From: Candidatus Vicinibacter affinis
Lineage (GTDB): Bacteria > Bacteroidota > Bacteroidia > Chitinophagales > Saprospiraceae
NCBI GenBank assembly: GCA_016714365.1
Contig: JADJNH010000005.1
Location: 3,200,501-3,264,500 of the forward strand
Direction of reading: 5' to 3'
Length of the DNA stretch: 64,000 bases
The position numbers and the translations under genes are program-made. Numbering within the stretch: position 1 is the stretch's first letter; each line of letters begins with the position of its first letter. Below are positions 56,101-63,998 of this stretch, in pieces. Under the pieces are notes generated by a model. It saw only the letters and a program-made list of their open reading frames with translations. It did not search any database and was not told the DNA's origin.

Positions 56101-57176
56101 TATACCCAGTTTCCGCAATCTGTTACTGAATCCGGTCTCGGCAATTTGTAATCGGTGACACAGGTATAAGGTGCCATCCCTACTGTAAATTCTGCAGGCG
56201 CCTTAAATTGAGGTGCTTCATCATCTACCACCTTAATGATCTGATTGTGTTCATATATATCTCCTGAACACCAATCAAGAATTACCCATCTGCGTAAAAT
56301 TTTAAACGTATTAGGACAAATAGGAATTTTTAAATCTGTGTAAGATGCATTCAGCGTCGAACAAAATTTTGGCACAGGATGTCCCGTGTATGATGGATCA
56401 GGATTACCATTTGGAAGTTTTGGAAAAACATCTCCACAATGAATGTAGGCATGATCAATGCCATCATAATCTCTTGGATAAACAATGTCTATTGCTGTGG
56501 GGGTATAGATGCATATGGTATCAACACAAAAACTCTTATTACCAATCGCGTCTTGAGCATACCAACTGCGATAAATTTTCTTGAAGAAAGTAAAATTACA
56601 TCCATTGTCCACAAGATGGTCCTCGTAATATAAATAAGCCAATCCACAGGCATCCCATCCTGAAACAATATAGCCATTTACCTTGGATGGATCTTTCCCA
56701 ATAAAAAACAAACCCGGTGCTACAATTGGAAAACCCAATGAATCAGGAGAAATACTTCTTCCGCATCGGATGGTATCATTGCTGCATAAAAGATTGGGTG
56801 GAAGTTTATCTTCAATTTTTACTTTTCCCCAACACGAGTTTTTAGATGGAATGTGCCAGATCTTATAATCGTAGAACTTGTTGATGTCACTGGCATCAAA
56901 AATAATATCCGACTGGACCACACCTTTATACGAAACTTCTATGTAGTAGTCAGAAGGAGCACCTTGCATGTCCTCCAGAAGCATATCCGGAGACAAGGTA
57001 GCCCAACAGAACTCATCTAAGGAGACCTGGACCAGGTCATTGCAAGCCAACGGTGGCATGGCCTGAAGATTTTTCAAATGTGGAGATTTTCCTGCTACTT
57101 GCTCCGCCGGAGTAAAATAGAGAAAAAGGGTCAATAAAGACAACATCCACTTAGCTGGGGTAATAAATCGGTTCAT
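53181..57176 (-). CDS. Large HYR-like / dockerin T9SS surface protein, 1,331 aa
   Basis: Signal peptide (residues 1-29, ending AGK) followed by repeated cysteine-containing HYR-like modules at ~50-950, with the same vocabulary as the giant protein: LRRWVILDWCSGD, DNCSVTVTDTAIYD, WPDTLVAINSC, KWIVSDQCGNFSSC. A dockerin-like segment at ~1000-1060 (VSTYDILLIQKHILG, AADVNNTKTITARDI), a ~150-aa beta domain and a T9SS type A tail from ~1250 (NIPNPYAG) complete it. It is a paralog of the C-terminal half of the neighbouring 4,432-aa protein but lacks SdrD-B and DUF11 modules. Both genes run leftward, with separate terminators. Confidence 0.92.
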   Translation of the reverse strand: MNRFITPAKWMLSLLTLFLYFTPAEQVAGKSPHLKNLQAMPPLACNDLVQVSLDEFCWATLSPDMLLEDMQGAPSDYYIEVSYKGVVQSDIIFDASDINKFYDYKIWHIPSKNSCWGKVKIEDKLPPNLLCSNDTIRCGRSISPDSLGFPIVAPGLFFIGKDPSKVNGYIVSGWDACGLAYLYYEDHLVDNGCNFTFFKKIYRSWYAQDAIGNKSFCVDTICIYTPTAIDIVYPRDYDGIDHAYIHCGDVFPKLPNGNPDPSYTGHPVPKFCSTLNASYTDLKIPICPNTFKILRRWVILDWCSGDIYEHNQIIKVVDDEAPQFKAPAEFTVGMAPYTCVTDYKLPRPDSVTDCGNWVYDVYVKLMDEQTGNPLPKSKDYIVFNKTDSCYYLRGAPQGRIWVIYVVTDLCGNSREHQTEAGVVDDLLPIAICDQKTVISLTSDGTAKAFAETFDDGSIDNCGILEFNVRRMDSTCNNGTHRFGPYVEFCCLDVGNVIMIALEVTDAYGNKNTCMVEATVQEKEAPIIIAPSDLTISCEFDRSDLNVFGGIKTSQADRKPIIIRDYYYSPPKYEAGIDGYAYDNCSVTVTDTAIYDLVCNQGVIYRIFTARDKQGFVSVDTQRIFVWNPRPFSINDIKWPDTLVAINSCRSAVVHPNNTGAPKFLNTNCAQVAANYADTKLTLLDSVCYKILRKWTVVDWCQFNKNKYDGIWEFNQIIYISNSEPPTIYTCDTARICDNSAYYDPRNQNCLVNYDLTGIADDDCTNTSDLKWSYRLDIGNDGSYEPLANGNRVTGVLPVGTHKVKWIVSDQCGNFSSCDQVFILKDCKKPTPYCYSGINTVVMPTTGNITVWAKDLDINSFDNCTQKENLRFSFSEDVNNKSITYTCDSLKKQAFVIFTVRLYVTDEAGNQDYCETSIRIQDNQNVCGRNFANASGQISRADQTSIPAAEVIAFDKNNQMLKLVNTNQNGQYAFNDLLVKETEHFVVERNDFAGNGVSTYDILLIQKHILGVKELDSPYKLLAADVNNTKTITARDIADLRKVVLGVKDYFPNQKIWRFFSTKFAFGDEKEPWDGKEQLDVKDLTDQFDQLNFVGVKTGDVDNSANVNLVNQNTSRSSKIYNFNLGTPIPVAESYLIPVLLTEDINLEGFQLSLHVKENMVPVSGGIKMEAFNFNAEKGTLKISWHSPESIKMNTGQVLFYLETRNVEALNSIELDRESMRPEVYATEGGVFELVLKAKGGIFTEDFFTLGQNIPNPYAGQTFIPVELSVACKAQLSVFDATGQLIHKKELYLNKGMNQISLHRHEIGQPGIYMYKLETHLGSKVRKMIIRD

Positions 57177-57444
57177 GAATTAAGTTTTAAGATCATTGAG
57201 TAAACTACACGACGCACAAGTCGTCGCTCTCATGAATCAAATTATATACCAATTTTCTTTAATTTATTAATTTTTATCATATGAAATAATAAAAAAACAC
57301 ACATTAATAACTGATTAGCAGTTATTTATACTTTACATAAATAAAAATGTAAAAAATAATTTATATGATTAAAAATCACCATATTTTGAATCCGGAGCGG
57401 ATTCGGGCAGACTTTATCCTTTTAAAAGCAGGGTCTGATTGTAA

Positions 57445-58074
57445 TTAGGGCTTATCCAGAATGGACCGAAGATATGCAGTCATCAGATCTACTCCTTTAT
57501 TGAAGTGCAGGTTATTGTTAATGATCAAATCCAAATCTTCCTGAAATGGCTGGATGTACAATTCATAGGCCGGGGCCACATGGTGTTGATAACGGTACAA
57601 TACATCTTCCAGGGGATAATTGCGTTCAGCCTGATCTCTTTTGATTCGCCGGATGATTCTCAGTTCGTCTTTGGCATGGATCAGTACTTTAAGGTCGAGC
57701 AGCTTACGAACTTCCTCTCTGTAAAATATAAAAAGTCCTTCTACAATATAAATCCTGGCAGGAACGATTTGAATGTCACCTGCAAGGGCAAGATCGTTGT
57801 TGAAAACATATTCCTTACGGGATACGGGTTCTTGTTTCAACAACCGATGTAAATCTCCTACAAAGGCATCCTGATCGATGGCATCCGGGATGTCAAAATT
57901 GATCACCCCCCTTTCATCTTTTTGTTGTTGTTCTCTGGGTTTGTAATAATTGTCTTCAGAAATTAACCCAAGTTCCTCCGGCTTAAAGACAGTCCTCAGG
58001 GCATTGATAAAGGCGGTCTTACCGGATCCACTGCCACCCGAAATGCCTATCAATATAGATTGTCTATCGCTCAT
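57445..58074 (-). CDS. udk: Uridine kinase-family P-loop kinase
   Basis: A 209-aa cytoplasmic kinase. It has a Walker A motif GGSGSGKT near residue 12, the SEDNYYKP substrate segment, FDIPDAID, IVEGLFIFY and the lid RRIKRDQAERN. Uridine kinase phosphorylates uridine and cytidine in pyrimidine salvage. I start at the ATG at 58074 because the longer frame begins at a TTG and adds a basic extension absent from the family. It diverges from a nucleoside transporter gene with 65 bp between starts, a functional pairing. Some relatives act on other small molecules, so substrate assignment is moderately sure. Confidence 0.88.
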   Translation of the reverse strand: MSDRQSILIGISGGSGSGKTAFINALRTVFKPEELGLISEDNYYKPREQQQKDERGVINFDIPDAIDQDAFVGDLHRLLKQEPVSRKEYVFNNDLALAGDIQIVPARIYIVEGLFIFYREEVRKLLDLKVLIHAKDELRIIRRIKRDQAERNYPLEDVLYRYQHHVAPAYELYIQPFQEDLDLIINNNLHFNKGVDLMTAYLRSILDKP

Positions 58075-58139
58075 TTTAAAAATCTTCGCAAATATTGAAC
58101 TAATTGTTCTACTTTTCAAACTTAAAATTAGACCTGCAG

Positions 58140-59435
58140 ATGTTAGACATTTTAAGAAGCTTGCTGGGAATATTGGTCCTGGTATTGATCTGTTACGCCC
58201 TAAGCGCCCACAGAAAAAAAATTGATTGGAAACTGGTAGGCACAGGTTTGTTGTTACAATTTGTTTTTGCCATCCTGGTATTGAAGATACCCATTGTAAA
58301 AAAATTATTCGAAGCGCTTGCCAGTATTTTTGTCGTGTTCCTGGACTTTACAAAAGAGGGTTCCCGTTTTTTATTCGGAAAGGAAATGATAGACAATATA
58401 CCCGCCTATGGATATATTTTTGCCATCCAGGTCTTACCAACTGTCCTCTTCTTCTCTGCGTTTACCTCCATGCTTTACTACCTGGGTGTTCTTCAAAAGA
58501 TAGTTTACGGAATTGCCTGGGTCATGAATCGGACGATGAGGCTTTCAGGCGCTGAGAGTCTTTCTGCGGCAGGAAATATTTTTCTGGGGCAAACGGAGGC
58601 CCCACTACTTATCAAGCCCTATATCGAGCATATGACCCGATCAGAAGTACTCTGTGTGATGGTTGGGGGAATGGCCACCATCGCCGGAGGTGTTTTGGCT
58701 GCCTATGTAGGATTCCTGGGTGGAACGGATCCGGTCCAGCAACAAATCTATGCGACTCACTTGCTCTCTGCCTCTATCATGTCCACACCTGCTGCCCTGG
58801 TGGCATCAAAAATGCTGTTACCTGAAACAGAACCTGAACAAATCAATTCGGAAATACACATTTCTAAAGATAAAATTGGTGCCAATCTTTTAGAAGCCAT
58901 ATCCAATGGAACATCCGATGGCCTTAGACTTGCAGTGAATGTGGGTGCCATGCTGATCGTATTTACGGCCTTGATTTACATGGTAAATTTTGTACTTCAA
59001 AATTCCATTGGAGAGTGGTTTGGTCTGAATGATATGGTGAAAGAATTTACGGATGGAAAGTATACCCACTTTTCGCTGCAATTTATTTTGGGGATGATTT
59101 GTTCTCCTCTGGCGTGGTTATTGGGAGTACCAGCTGCAGATATGATGTACGCAGGTCAATTGCTTGGAGAAAAAACCATCCTGAACGAATTCTACGCCTA
59201 TACTACCATGGGTAATTTTAAACTCAACGGGTTGATGAGTGAACGGGGATTGATCATTTGCACCTATGCTTTATGTGGTTTTTCAAATTTTGCTTCCATT
59301 GGGATTCAGATCGGAGGAATAGGTGCACTTGCACCCAATCAGAAATCCACACTTGCGGAACTTGGCATCAAAGCACTTATTGGAGGGACCGTCGCTTGTT
59401 TTTTTACTGCGGCCATTGCAGGGCTTATCATTTAA
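58140..59435 (+). CDS. nupC: Concentrative nucleoside transporter (NupC/CNT family)
   Basis: A 431-aa inner-membrane symporter that takes up nucleosides with Na+ or H+. Family motifs are visible: GAESLSAAGNIFLGQTEAP around residue 145 and the second inverted-repeat motif GLMSERGLIICTYALCGFSNFASIGIQIGG near the C terminus, both containing nucleoside-site residues. About eight to ten hydrophobic helices. The TTG at 58104 was rejected in favour of the ATG at 58140. It sits back to back with the uridine kinase gene, so imported uridine or cytidine can be phosphorylated at once. Confidence 0.93.
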   Translation: MLDILRSLLGILVLVLICYALSAHRKKIDWKLVGTGLLLQFVFAILVLKIPIVKKLFEALASIFVVFLDFTKEGSRFLFGKEMIDNIPAYGYIFAIQVLPTVLFFSAFTSMLYYLGVLQKIVYGIAWVMNRTMRLSGAESLSAAGNIFLGQTEAPLLIKPYIEHMTRSEVLCVMVGGMATIAGGVLAAYVGFLGGTDPVQQQIYATHLLSASIMSTPAALVASKMLLPETEPEQINSEIHISKDKIGANLLEAISNGTSDGLRLAVNVGAMLIVFTALIYMVNFVLQNSIGEWFGLNDMVKEFTDGKYTHFSLQFILGMICSPLAWLLGVPAADMMYAGQLLGEKTILNEFYAYTTMGNFKLNGLMSERGLIICTYALCGFSNFASIGIQIGGIGALAPNQKSTLAELGIKALIGGTVACFFTAAIAGLII

Positions 59436-59454
59436 AAAATCTTATCCAAAAAAA

Positions 59455-59973
59455 TCAAAGCTCAAGAATTCCGGTAGGCAAATTCATGTGCAACTTCTTT
59501 TTTGATTCGTCTAGCCGGGTGATAAAGTTTTCGTGTATAGGTAGCAGAATTTCCCTGTTCTGATAATTTACTTTTGCGAGAATTTGTGATGGATATTCTT
59601 CTACTGAAATGATTTTTAATTCAGTTTTTGAAACTTCATCTACAATCGTATATCCTTCCAGTGCATGCAGTGCAGATCTAAAATGTTCCTTTTCCCGAAT
59701 ATTGGAGGGCAATGATTTTTCATCCAGATAAATGGTGGCCCCTCCAATTTTTCTGGCATGCTCAGGATCGTTCACATCTTCAAATTTAATAAAAAGTCTC
59801 CCTTCATCGCGATGACTTTCAATAAAAAATGGCACCGGACATCCATCCACTTTTATAAAAACTACCCCCGCTTTAAATACATATTTTTCCAACCCTTCTG
59901 TAAGCTCCGCAAAAATTTCTCCACGAACGCCATGCGCTTTAAAGGTCTGACCGACTGCTACAAAATTAATCAT
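59455..59973 (-). CDS. rimM: Ribosome maturation factor RimM
   Basis: A 172-aa protein that binds ribosomal protein S19 and helps mature the 30S head. The N-terminal RimM barrel shows VGQTFKAHGVRGEIFAE, then RLFIKFEDVNDPEHARKIGG. The C-terminal PRC-barrel includes LEGYTIVDE, the ILLPIHENFI motif and a terminal NLPTGILEL. The start at 59973 gives the normal N terminus; a longer frame to 60018 overlaps the upstream gene. It lies 4 bp after the lipoprotein gene. It is not in the usual rpsP-rimM-trmD order. Confidence 0.93.
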   Translation of the reverse strand: MINFVAVGQTFKAHGVRGEIFAELTEGLEKYVFKAGVVFIKVDGCPVPFFIESHRDEGRLFIKFEDVNDPEHARKIGGATIYLDEKSLPSNIREKEHFRSALHALEGYTIVDEVSKTELKIISVEEYPSQILAKVNYQNREILLPIHENFITRLDESKKKLHMNLPTGILEL

Positions 59974-59977
59974 GTTG

Positions 59978-60742
59978 TCAATTGTGCTCGATGAGTGTTT
60001 GTCGCAGGATAAACCCACGCTCTGCCTTTTGTTTCCATCCCACAGACGGATTGTCTATACTGGTTTTCAACAACCAAAATTCACGATAGATCATGCCAAC
60101 ATTTTCCGCATATTTCGCTTCTGCAAAAATATAATTGTACAAATCATTGTCGTAATTGATCTCCTCTACTTCTGCAACTTTTGGGTATGTACTTTTTCCA
60201 ATTGTCACATTCTTCAACAAATTTTTATAATAATAAGTATTCCCATTCCAGTATCTGAATGGCTCAAAGGGTTCTCCATTTATGAAAACGGAATTATTTT
60301 TTGAAATCAAGATATTTCCATCCCAGGACTTATTCTTTTGTACCGGAAATACCAGTCGGATAAAATCCAATCCGAATTCCGTTTTACGCAACATCGAATT
60401 ATTCCTGGTAATAAAACTGTTGTCAATGAGTTCCCAATTTTTGCTGCTGTCACTGCGATAAAATAAATCTATCTCATAGACCGGTTCGTTGTCTTTATTT
60501 AAAAAACTGTCCCGCACCAATTCCATGATGTAAGAACTTGAGGAATCAATTTTAACGCCGATAGTTTTAGAATAATTTATAGAATCCACCTGATAGATCC
60601 AATATTGATCAATTGAAATTGGATAATAAGCTGAACCCAATGAGTTCAAATCAAGAGGGTCTGTTTCTTCTTTACAGGAGAAAATGGCGCCCATGCAAAT
60701 GCCAAAAAGTAAAAGATTTAAACTAAGGTTGATCTTTTTCAT
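59978..60742 (-). CDS. Uncharacterised lipoprotein
   Basis: A 254-aa protein with a signal peptide ending GAIFSC (lipobox, Cys ~23). The mature part is beta-rich with many aromatic residues (YYPISIDQYWIYQVDSI, DFIRLVFPV, IYREFWLLK). It resembles a group of Bacteroidota lipoproteins without assigned function. It lies between mnmA (7 bp upstream) and rimM (4 bp downstream) and is probably cotranscribed with both; no functional link is obvious. Confidence 0.78.
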   Translation of the reverse strand: MKKINLSLNLLLFGICMGAIFSCKEETDPLDLNSLGSAYYPISIDQYWIYQVDSINYSKTIGVKIDSSSSYIMELVRDSFLNKDNEPVYEIDLFYRSDSSKNWELIDNSFITRNNSMLRKTEFGLDFIRLVFPVQKNKSWDGNILISKNNSVFINGEPFEPFRYWNGNTYYYKNLLKNVTIGKSTYPKVAEVEEINYDNDLYNYIFAEAKYAENVGMIYREFWLLKTSIDNPSVGWKQKAERGFILRQTLIEHN

Positions 60743-60749
60743 TCACAAC

Positions 60750-61864
60750 TTATTGAAATTGAAGATTTGCAAATAATGAATTCCGGATAATACCTCCACA
60801 GACCACGTCATCGCCTTCATAGACCACAGCCGACTGTCCGGGTGCAATTCCCTTAACTTTGGCATGAAAACTAACTTTTATTTTATCTTCCTCCATCAAG
60901 ACATTTGAAACATGTCCGGGATCCTTATACCGCACCTTCGTCACCAGTTCTGTCTCCGGTGAAACCGAGGCATATTTTAACCAATTGATTTTACTGACCT
61001 CCATGGCAGGTCTGGAAAGCTCTTCCTCCTCACCCAAAACAACCGTATTGCTGTCGGGAAAATATCCGTTACAAACATCGGTTTACCGAATGCCATTCCC
61101 AGGCCCTTTCGCTGACCAATCGTGTAAAATGGATATCCTTCATGCTCTCCTAAGATTTTACCATGCTGATCTATAAATTTACCTCCACGGACCTGCGTTT
61201 CCAAACCTTCTACCCTTCTTTTCAAAAATCCGCGGTAGTCATTGTCCGGGACAAAGCAAATCTCGTAACTCTCTGCTTTTTTCGCTAAATTGTCATAACC
61301 CTGGTCATGGGCCATTTGTCTGATCTCGGTTTTAAGGAACTCGGCAAGCGGAAATTTGCTGCGTCTGAGGGCATCCTGCTCCAAACCCCAGAGGACATAA
61401 GATTGATCTTTGACCAGATCTCTGGCTTTCGAAACATAGTAACGCCCTTCCAGTTGATTGATACGGGCATAATGACCAGTCGCGATGAACTCACAATCCA
61501 GACCATCCGCACGCTTGAGCAAGGCATTCCATTTGATGTGTGTATTGCACAGGACACACGGATTAGGAGTACGACCCGCCAGATATTCTTCCACAAAATT
61601 GTCAATCACCGCATCCCCAAACTCGTCCCTGATATCCAGAATAAAATGGTGAAAACCCATGTCCACAGACACTTTCCGGGCATCCTGCAGAGAATCAAGC
61701 GAACAGCAACCAGTCTCCTTCTTGGAGCCTCCCGACGAACTGTAATCCCAGGTCTTCATGGTAATGCCGACCACCTCATAGCCCTGTTCATGCAGCATCA
61801 TAGCAGCCACCGTGCTGTCTATGCCACCACTCATCGCCACCAATATCTTTCCATGCTTGCTCAT
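60750..61864 (-). CDS. mnmA: tRNA-specific 2-thiouridylase MnmA, interrupted by an apparent 1-base deletion
   Basis: MnmA puts sulfur on U34 of tRNA-Lys, -Glu and -Gln. The first frame (61864 to ~61056) carries the PP-loop MSGGIDSTV, the NPCVLCN and YEICFVPDNDY catalytic cysteine segments and GQRKGLGMAFG. It then runs into unrelated residues. The remaining C-terminal domain (VLGEEEELSRPAME to GGIIRNS) continues in the next frame from ~61055 to 60750. Adding one base at the G run 61056-61058 restores a 371-codon gene, the normal MnmA length. A homopolymer sequencing error is more likely than true loss, because every motif is otherwise intact. Confidence 0.88.
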
Positions 61865-62244
61865 GTCCTGTAAATCACAAAGTTAATATATTAGTAATAA
61901 AATTAATATATAAATAAGCCACAAATATTTTGCCCAATTTTTAGAAAAATTCAAGTCCGGTGTATATTTGCAATCCAATTCGGAAAACTGGTTAACGAAT
62001 CAGCCGTAGAGGAACATCAAAATCCCCGTTTTTGTTGAGCTTTCACCTTCAGGATTACCGAAATAGCTACAATTTTAGTTATTTCATTTTGAAGAATGGA
62101 CGAAGGGAATTTTTTTGTCATAAAACATCAAGAAGAAAATACCATCACGGTTTCTTACACCAAGGGGTATTTCTTGTGTAGCCATGGATTAATATTTTTA
62201 AAAATAATTATTAATATCCAGGCACTTAAAGTTTAAATTAAATT
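61865..62244. other. Intergenic region between mnmA and the tRNA locus
   Basis: About 380 bp. A TATATTTG (TAnnTTTG) box at 61963-61970 points rightward. A 46-codon ATG frame at 62097-62237 is possible, but has no recognisable features. No known RNA family identified. Confidence 0.4.
61963..61970 (+). promoter_or_regulatory. Putative rightward -7 promoter box
   Basis: TATATTTG is a full match to TAnnTTTG. It may drive a transcript into the tRNA locus or an unrecognised small RNA; a good TTTG -33 partner at 17-21 bp is not visible. Confidence 0.35.
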
Positions 62245-62308
62245 GCGGGAGCAGCTTTGTTGGTATAGCATCCCCAACACGTTGGGGACCAAGGTCGGGA
62301 ACCACATT
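62245..62308 (+). pseudogene. tRNA-Gly-like relic
   Basis: The first 26 nt (GCGGGAGCAGC... to ...TATAGCA) match the acceptor strand and D arm of the nearby tRNA-Gly with four differences. A hairpin CCCCAACACGTTGGGG follows in the anticodon position, then CCAAGGTCGGG, a piece also found in the real gene. The T arm and 3' acceptor strand are missing, replaced by a T run. It cannot fold as a complete tRNA. Confidence 0.6.
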
Positions 62309-62363
62309 TTTTTACAACAATTGAATCAATGGATTCTTTTTAAAATATTGTTTTTTTATCATT

Positions 62364-62436
<73 letters not shown>

Positions 62437-62441
62437 CATAG

Positions 62442-62467
62442 AAAATCCGCACAGCGGATTTTTTTTT
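62442..62467 (+). terminator. Terminator between the two tRNA genes
   Basis: AAATCCGC, a 3-nt loop, GCGGATTT and a run of T form a compact rho-independent terminator directly before tRNA-Leu. Confidence 0.82.
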
Positions 62468-62553
62468 GCCCAGGTGGTGGAATTGGTAGACACGCAGGAC
62501 TTAAAATCCTGTGGGCAGTAATGTCCGTGCGGGTTCAAGTCCCGCCCCGGGTA
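62468..62553 (+). tRNA. tRNA-Leu (anticodon TAA)
   Basis: An 86-nt class II tRNA. D arm TGGTGGAATTGGTAGACACG; anticodon stem CAGGA/TCCTG with loop CTTAAAA (anticodon TAA); a long variable arm (GGGCAGTAATGTCC); T arm GCGGGTTCAAGTCCCGC. The acceptor GCCCAGG/CCCGGGT contains one A-C mismatch and a terminal G-T pair. Confidence 0.95.
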
Positions 62554-62556
62554 CTA

Positions 62557-62582
62557 GGTTCGGAGAAATCCGGACCTTTTTT
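62557..62582 (+). terminator. Terminator after tRNA-Leu
   Basis: GGTTCGGA and TCCGGACC pair around a GAAA tetraloop and are followed by six T. Confidence 0.82.
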
Positions 62583-62592
62583 ATTTCAGTTG

Positions 62593-62612
62593 GGTCGAAC
62601 ATAGGTCGAACA
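62593..62612 (+). repeat. Direct repeat of GGTCGAACA downstream of tRNA-Leu
   Basis: Two perfect 9-bp copies at 62593-62601 and 62604-62612 just past the tRNA terminator. The position next to a tRNA, with an excisionase-like gene nearby, would suit an attachment or integrase-arm site, but no second att copy is visible in the window. Confidence 0.45.
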
Positions 62613-62694
62613 AATTTTCTTGCTTTTCAATATCTTTAATTTGTTTATCAATTATAATTCGCATAAATCTTTAATTTTAAATAAAAATTAAAAG

Positions 62695-63621
62695 ATGCTG
62701 GACTTTTCCAAAGTTGATGTAAACTCCAAGTTAAAAGATACTTCCTTTTGGACTATTGGATCATTTTTTGTAATTTTAACTGGATATGTTAGTTATTTCA
62801 CATATTGCGTAATAAATAATATTCCATATTCAACACCAAACTTGTATTTGATTGTTGGCTTAGGGTTAATGAACTTAGTATATTGGGTATCCTTGTTCAT
62901 TTCAATTGAAAATGGCAACGATTGGGATTCCTTAAAAACACTAATGGTTATTTCATATTTTACATATTTCACTTACTCCCCAATTACATTTATGTACATT
63001 TTAGGAATCTATTTTTTTTTACGGGCTGATGGCATCAGAAGAATTATTAATTTTAAGAAATTGCAAGAGGCAGAATTAAGAGCTGAGTCGGAACCCAAAA
63101 TTTTATTTTTTGATAAATGGGATCCAGTTCTTAAAACAAGACTAAACTCTTTATTGTCATTATTAATTATTATATTGGCAGAACTTTTCGGAGGAATTAG
63201 TACAATAATTTATCTGGTTTCTAATTACTTAATGTATGAATTGGTTTACATGTTCCGTAATAAAAAAATTGAACCGTATCAAATAGTTATTAGCACAATT
63301 CTCGTTCCTTGTATGCTCACAAAATACTTTCTAAATGAAACAAATTTTTCAATATTTGGATTGTCAAAGTCTCAAATTAACTTGACATATCAGAATGGTT
63401 TAAGAGATAATAAGCTACTTGTTTTCCAAGACGCTACTTATTTGTATGTTAAGAATAGCATTGAAGATGATACTACGATTGCAATCTCAAGTAAAAATGT
63501 CAGCAGTTATTGTATTACTGGAGAAATAAAATATCCAAAACTACGTGGTATTTTAAACTCTAAAAAAAACACAGTGGGTAATATAGTAATTATTCCTGTA
63601 ATTGATACTTGCCGACAATAA
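62695..63621 (+). CDS. Uncharacterised polytopic membrane protein
   Basis: A 308-aa protein with about five or six hydrophobic helices in the first ~220 residues (FWTIGSFFVILTGYVSYF, LIVGLGLMNLVYWVSLF, TYFTYSPITFMYILGIYFFL, LLSLLIIILAELFGG) and a soluble C-terminal part of ~85 residues. The sequence is very AT-rich in codon use compared with the housekeeping genes. No family recognised. It follows the tRNA genes and precedes an excisionase-like gene, a setting typical of integrated elements. Confidence 0.7.
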   Translation: MLDFSKVDVNSKLKDTSFWTIGSFFVILTGYVSYFTYCVINNIPYSTPNLYLIVGLGLMNLVYWVSLFISIENGNDWDSLKTLMVISYFTYFTYSPITFMYILGIYFFLRADGIRRIINFKKLQEAELRAESEPKILFFDKWDPVLKTRLNSLLSLLIIILAELFGGISTIIYLVSNYLMYELVYMFRNKKIEPYQIVISTILVPCMLTKYFLNETNFSIFGLSKSQINLTYQNGLRDNKLLVFQDATYLYVKNSIEDDTTIAISSKNVSSYCITGEIKYPKLRGILNSKKNTVGNIVIIPVIDTCRQ

Positions 63622-63728
63622 ACTTATTATACATGATAAATATTTTTGTCAAGGCTCACTAAAATTAATCCAAAACCCTGATATGATATATTTTTCTTTA
63701 ATATTAATATTACTTTGTAAGTTTGTCT

Positions 63729-63998
63729 ATGGAAGTTATTTGTCTTGAAGATGAAGCTTTTTATACTTTAATTGACAGGGTCGTTGCTCGAATTAAGGAC
63801 AAAGAAGGCATTAAAGAGGATAGGTGGATTTCCACAGAAGAAGCCATGAACAAGCTTAGGATAAAAAGCAAAACAACCTTACAAAAACTTCGAGATGAAA
63901 GCAAAATCCGATTTTCTCAACCGGAAAAGAAAATTATTCTTTATGACCGGAACTCTATTTACACTTATTTAGATCAAAACGCAAACAACTTATTATGA
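63729..63998 (+). CDS. Excisionase-like helix-turn-helix DNA-binding protein
   Basis: An 89-aa protein from the ATG at 63729 (a TTG two codons upstream is less likely). The C-terminal two thirds carry a MerR/HTH_17-type winged helix: WISTEEAMNKLRIKSKTTLQ for the two helices, then RFSQPEKKIILYDRNSIYTYL for the wing and last helix. Bacteroidota mobile elements often encode such proteins near the integrase as excisionases or regulators. The gene is complete, stopping 2 bp before the window edge. A role in mobility is inference. Confidence 0.8.
   Translation: MEVICLEDEAFYTLIDRVVARIKDKEGIKEDRWISTEEAMNKLRIKSKTTLQKLRDESKIRFSQPEKKIILYDRNSIYTYLDQNANNLL

Noticed and set aside
60977..61037. Two separate overlapping genes for the mnmA halves
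   Set aside because: Together they give exactly one MnmA with correct length and order, so a frameshift explains them better.
62097..62237. 46-aa frame upstream of the tRNA locus
   Set aside because: It has an ATG and moderate length but no recognisable feature. It is mentioned only in the intergenic entry.
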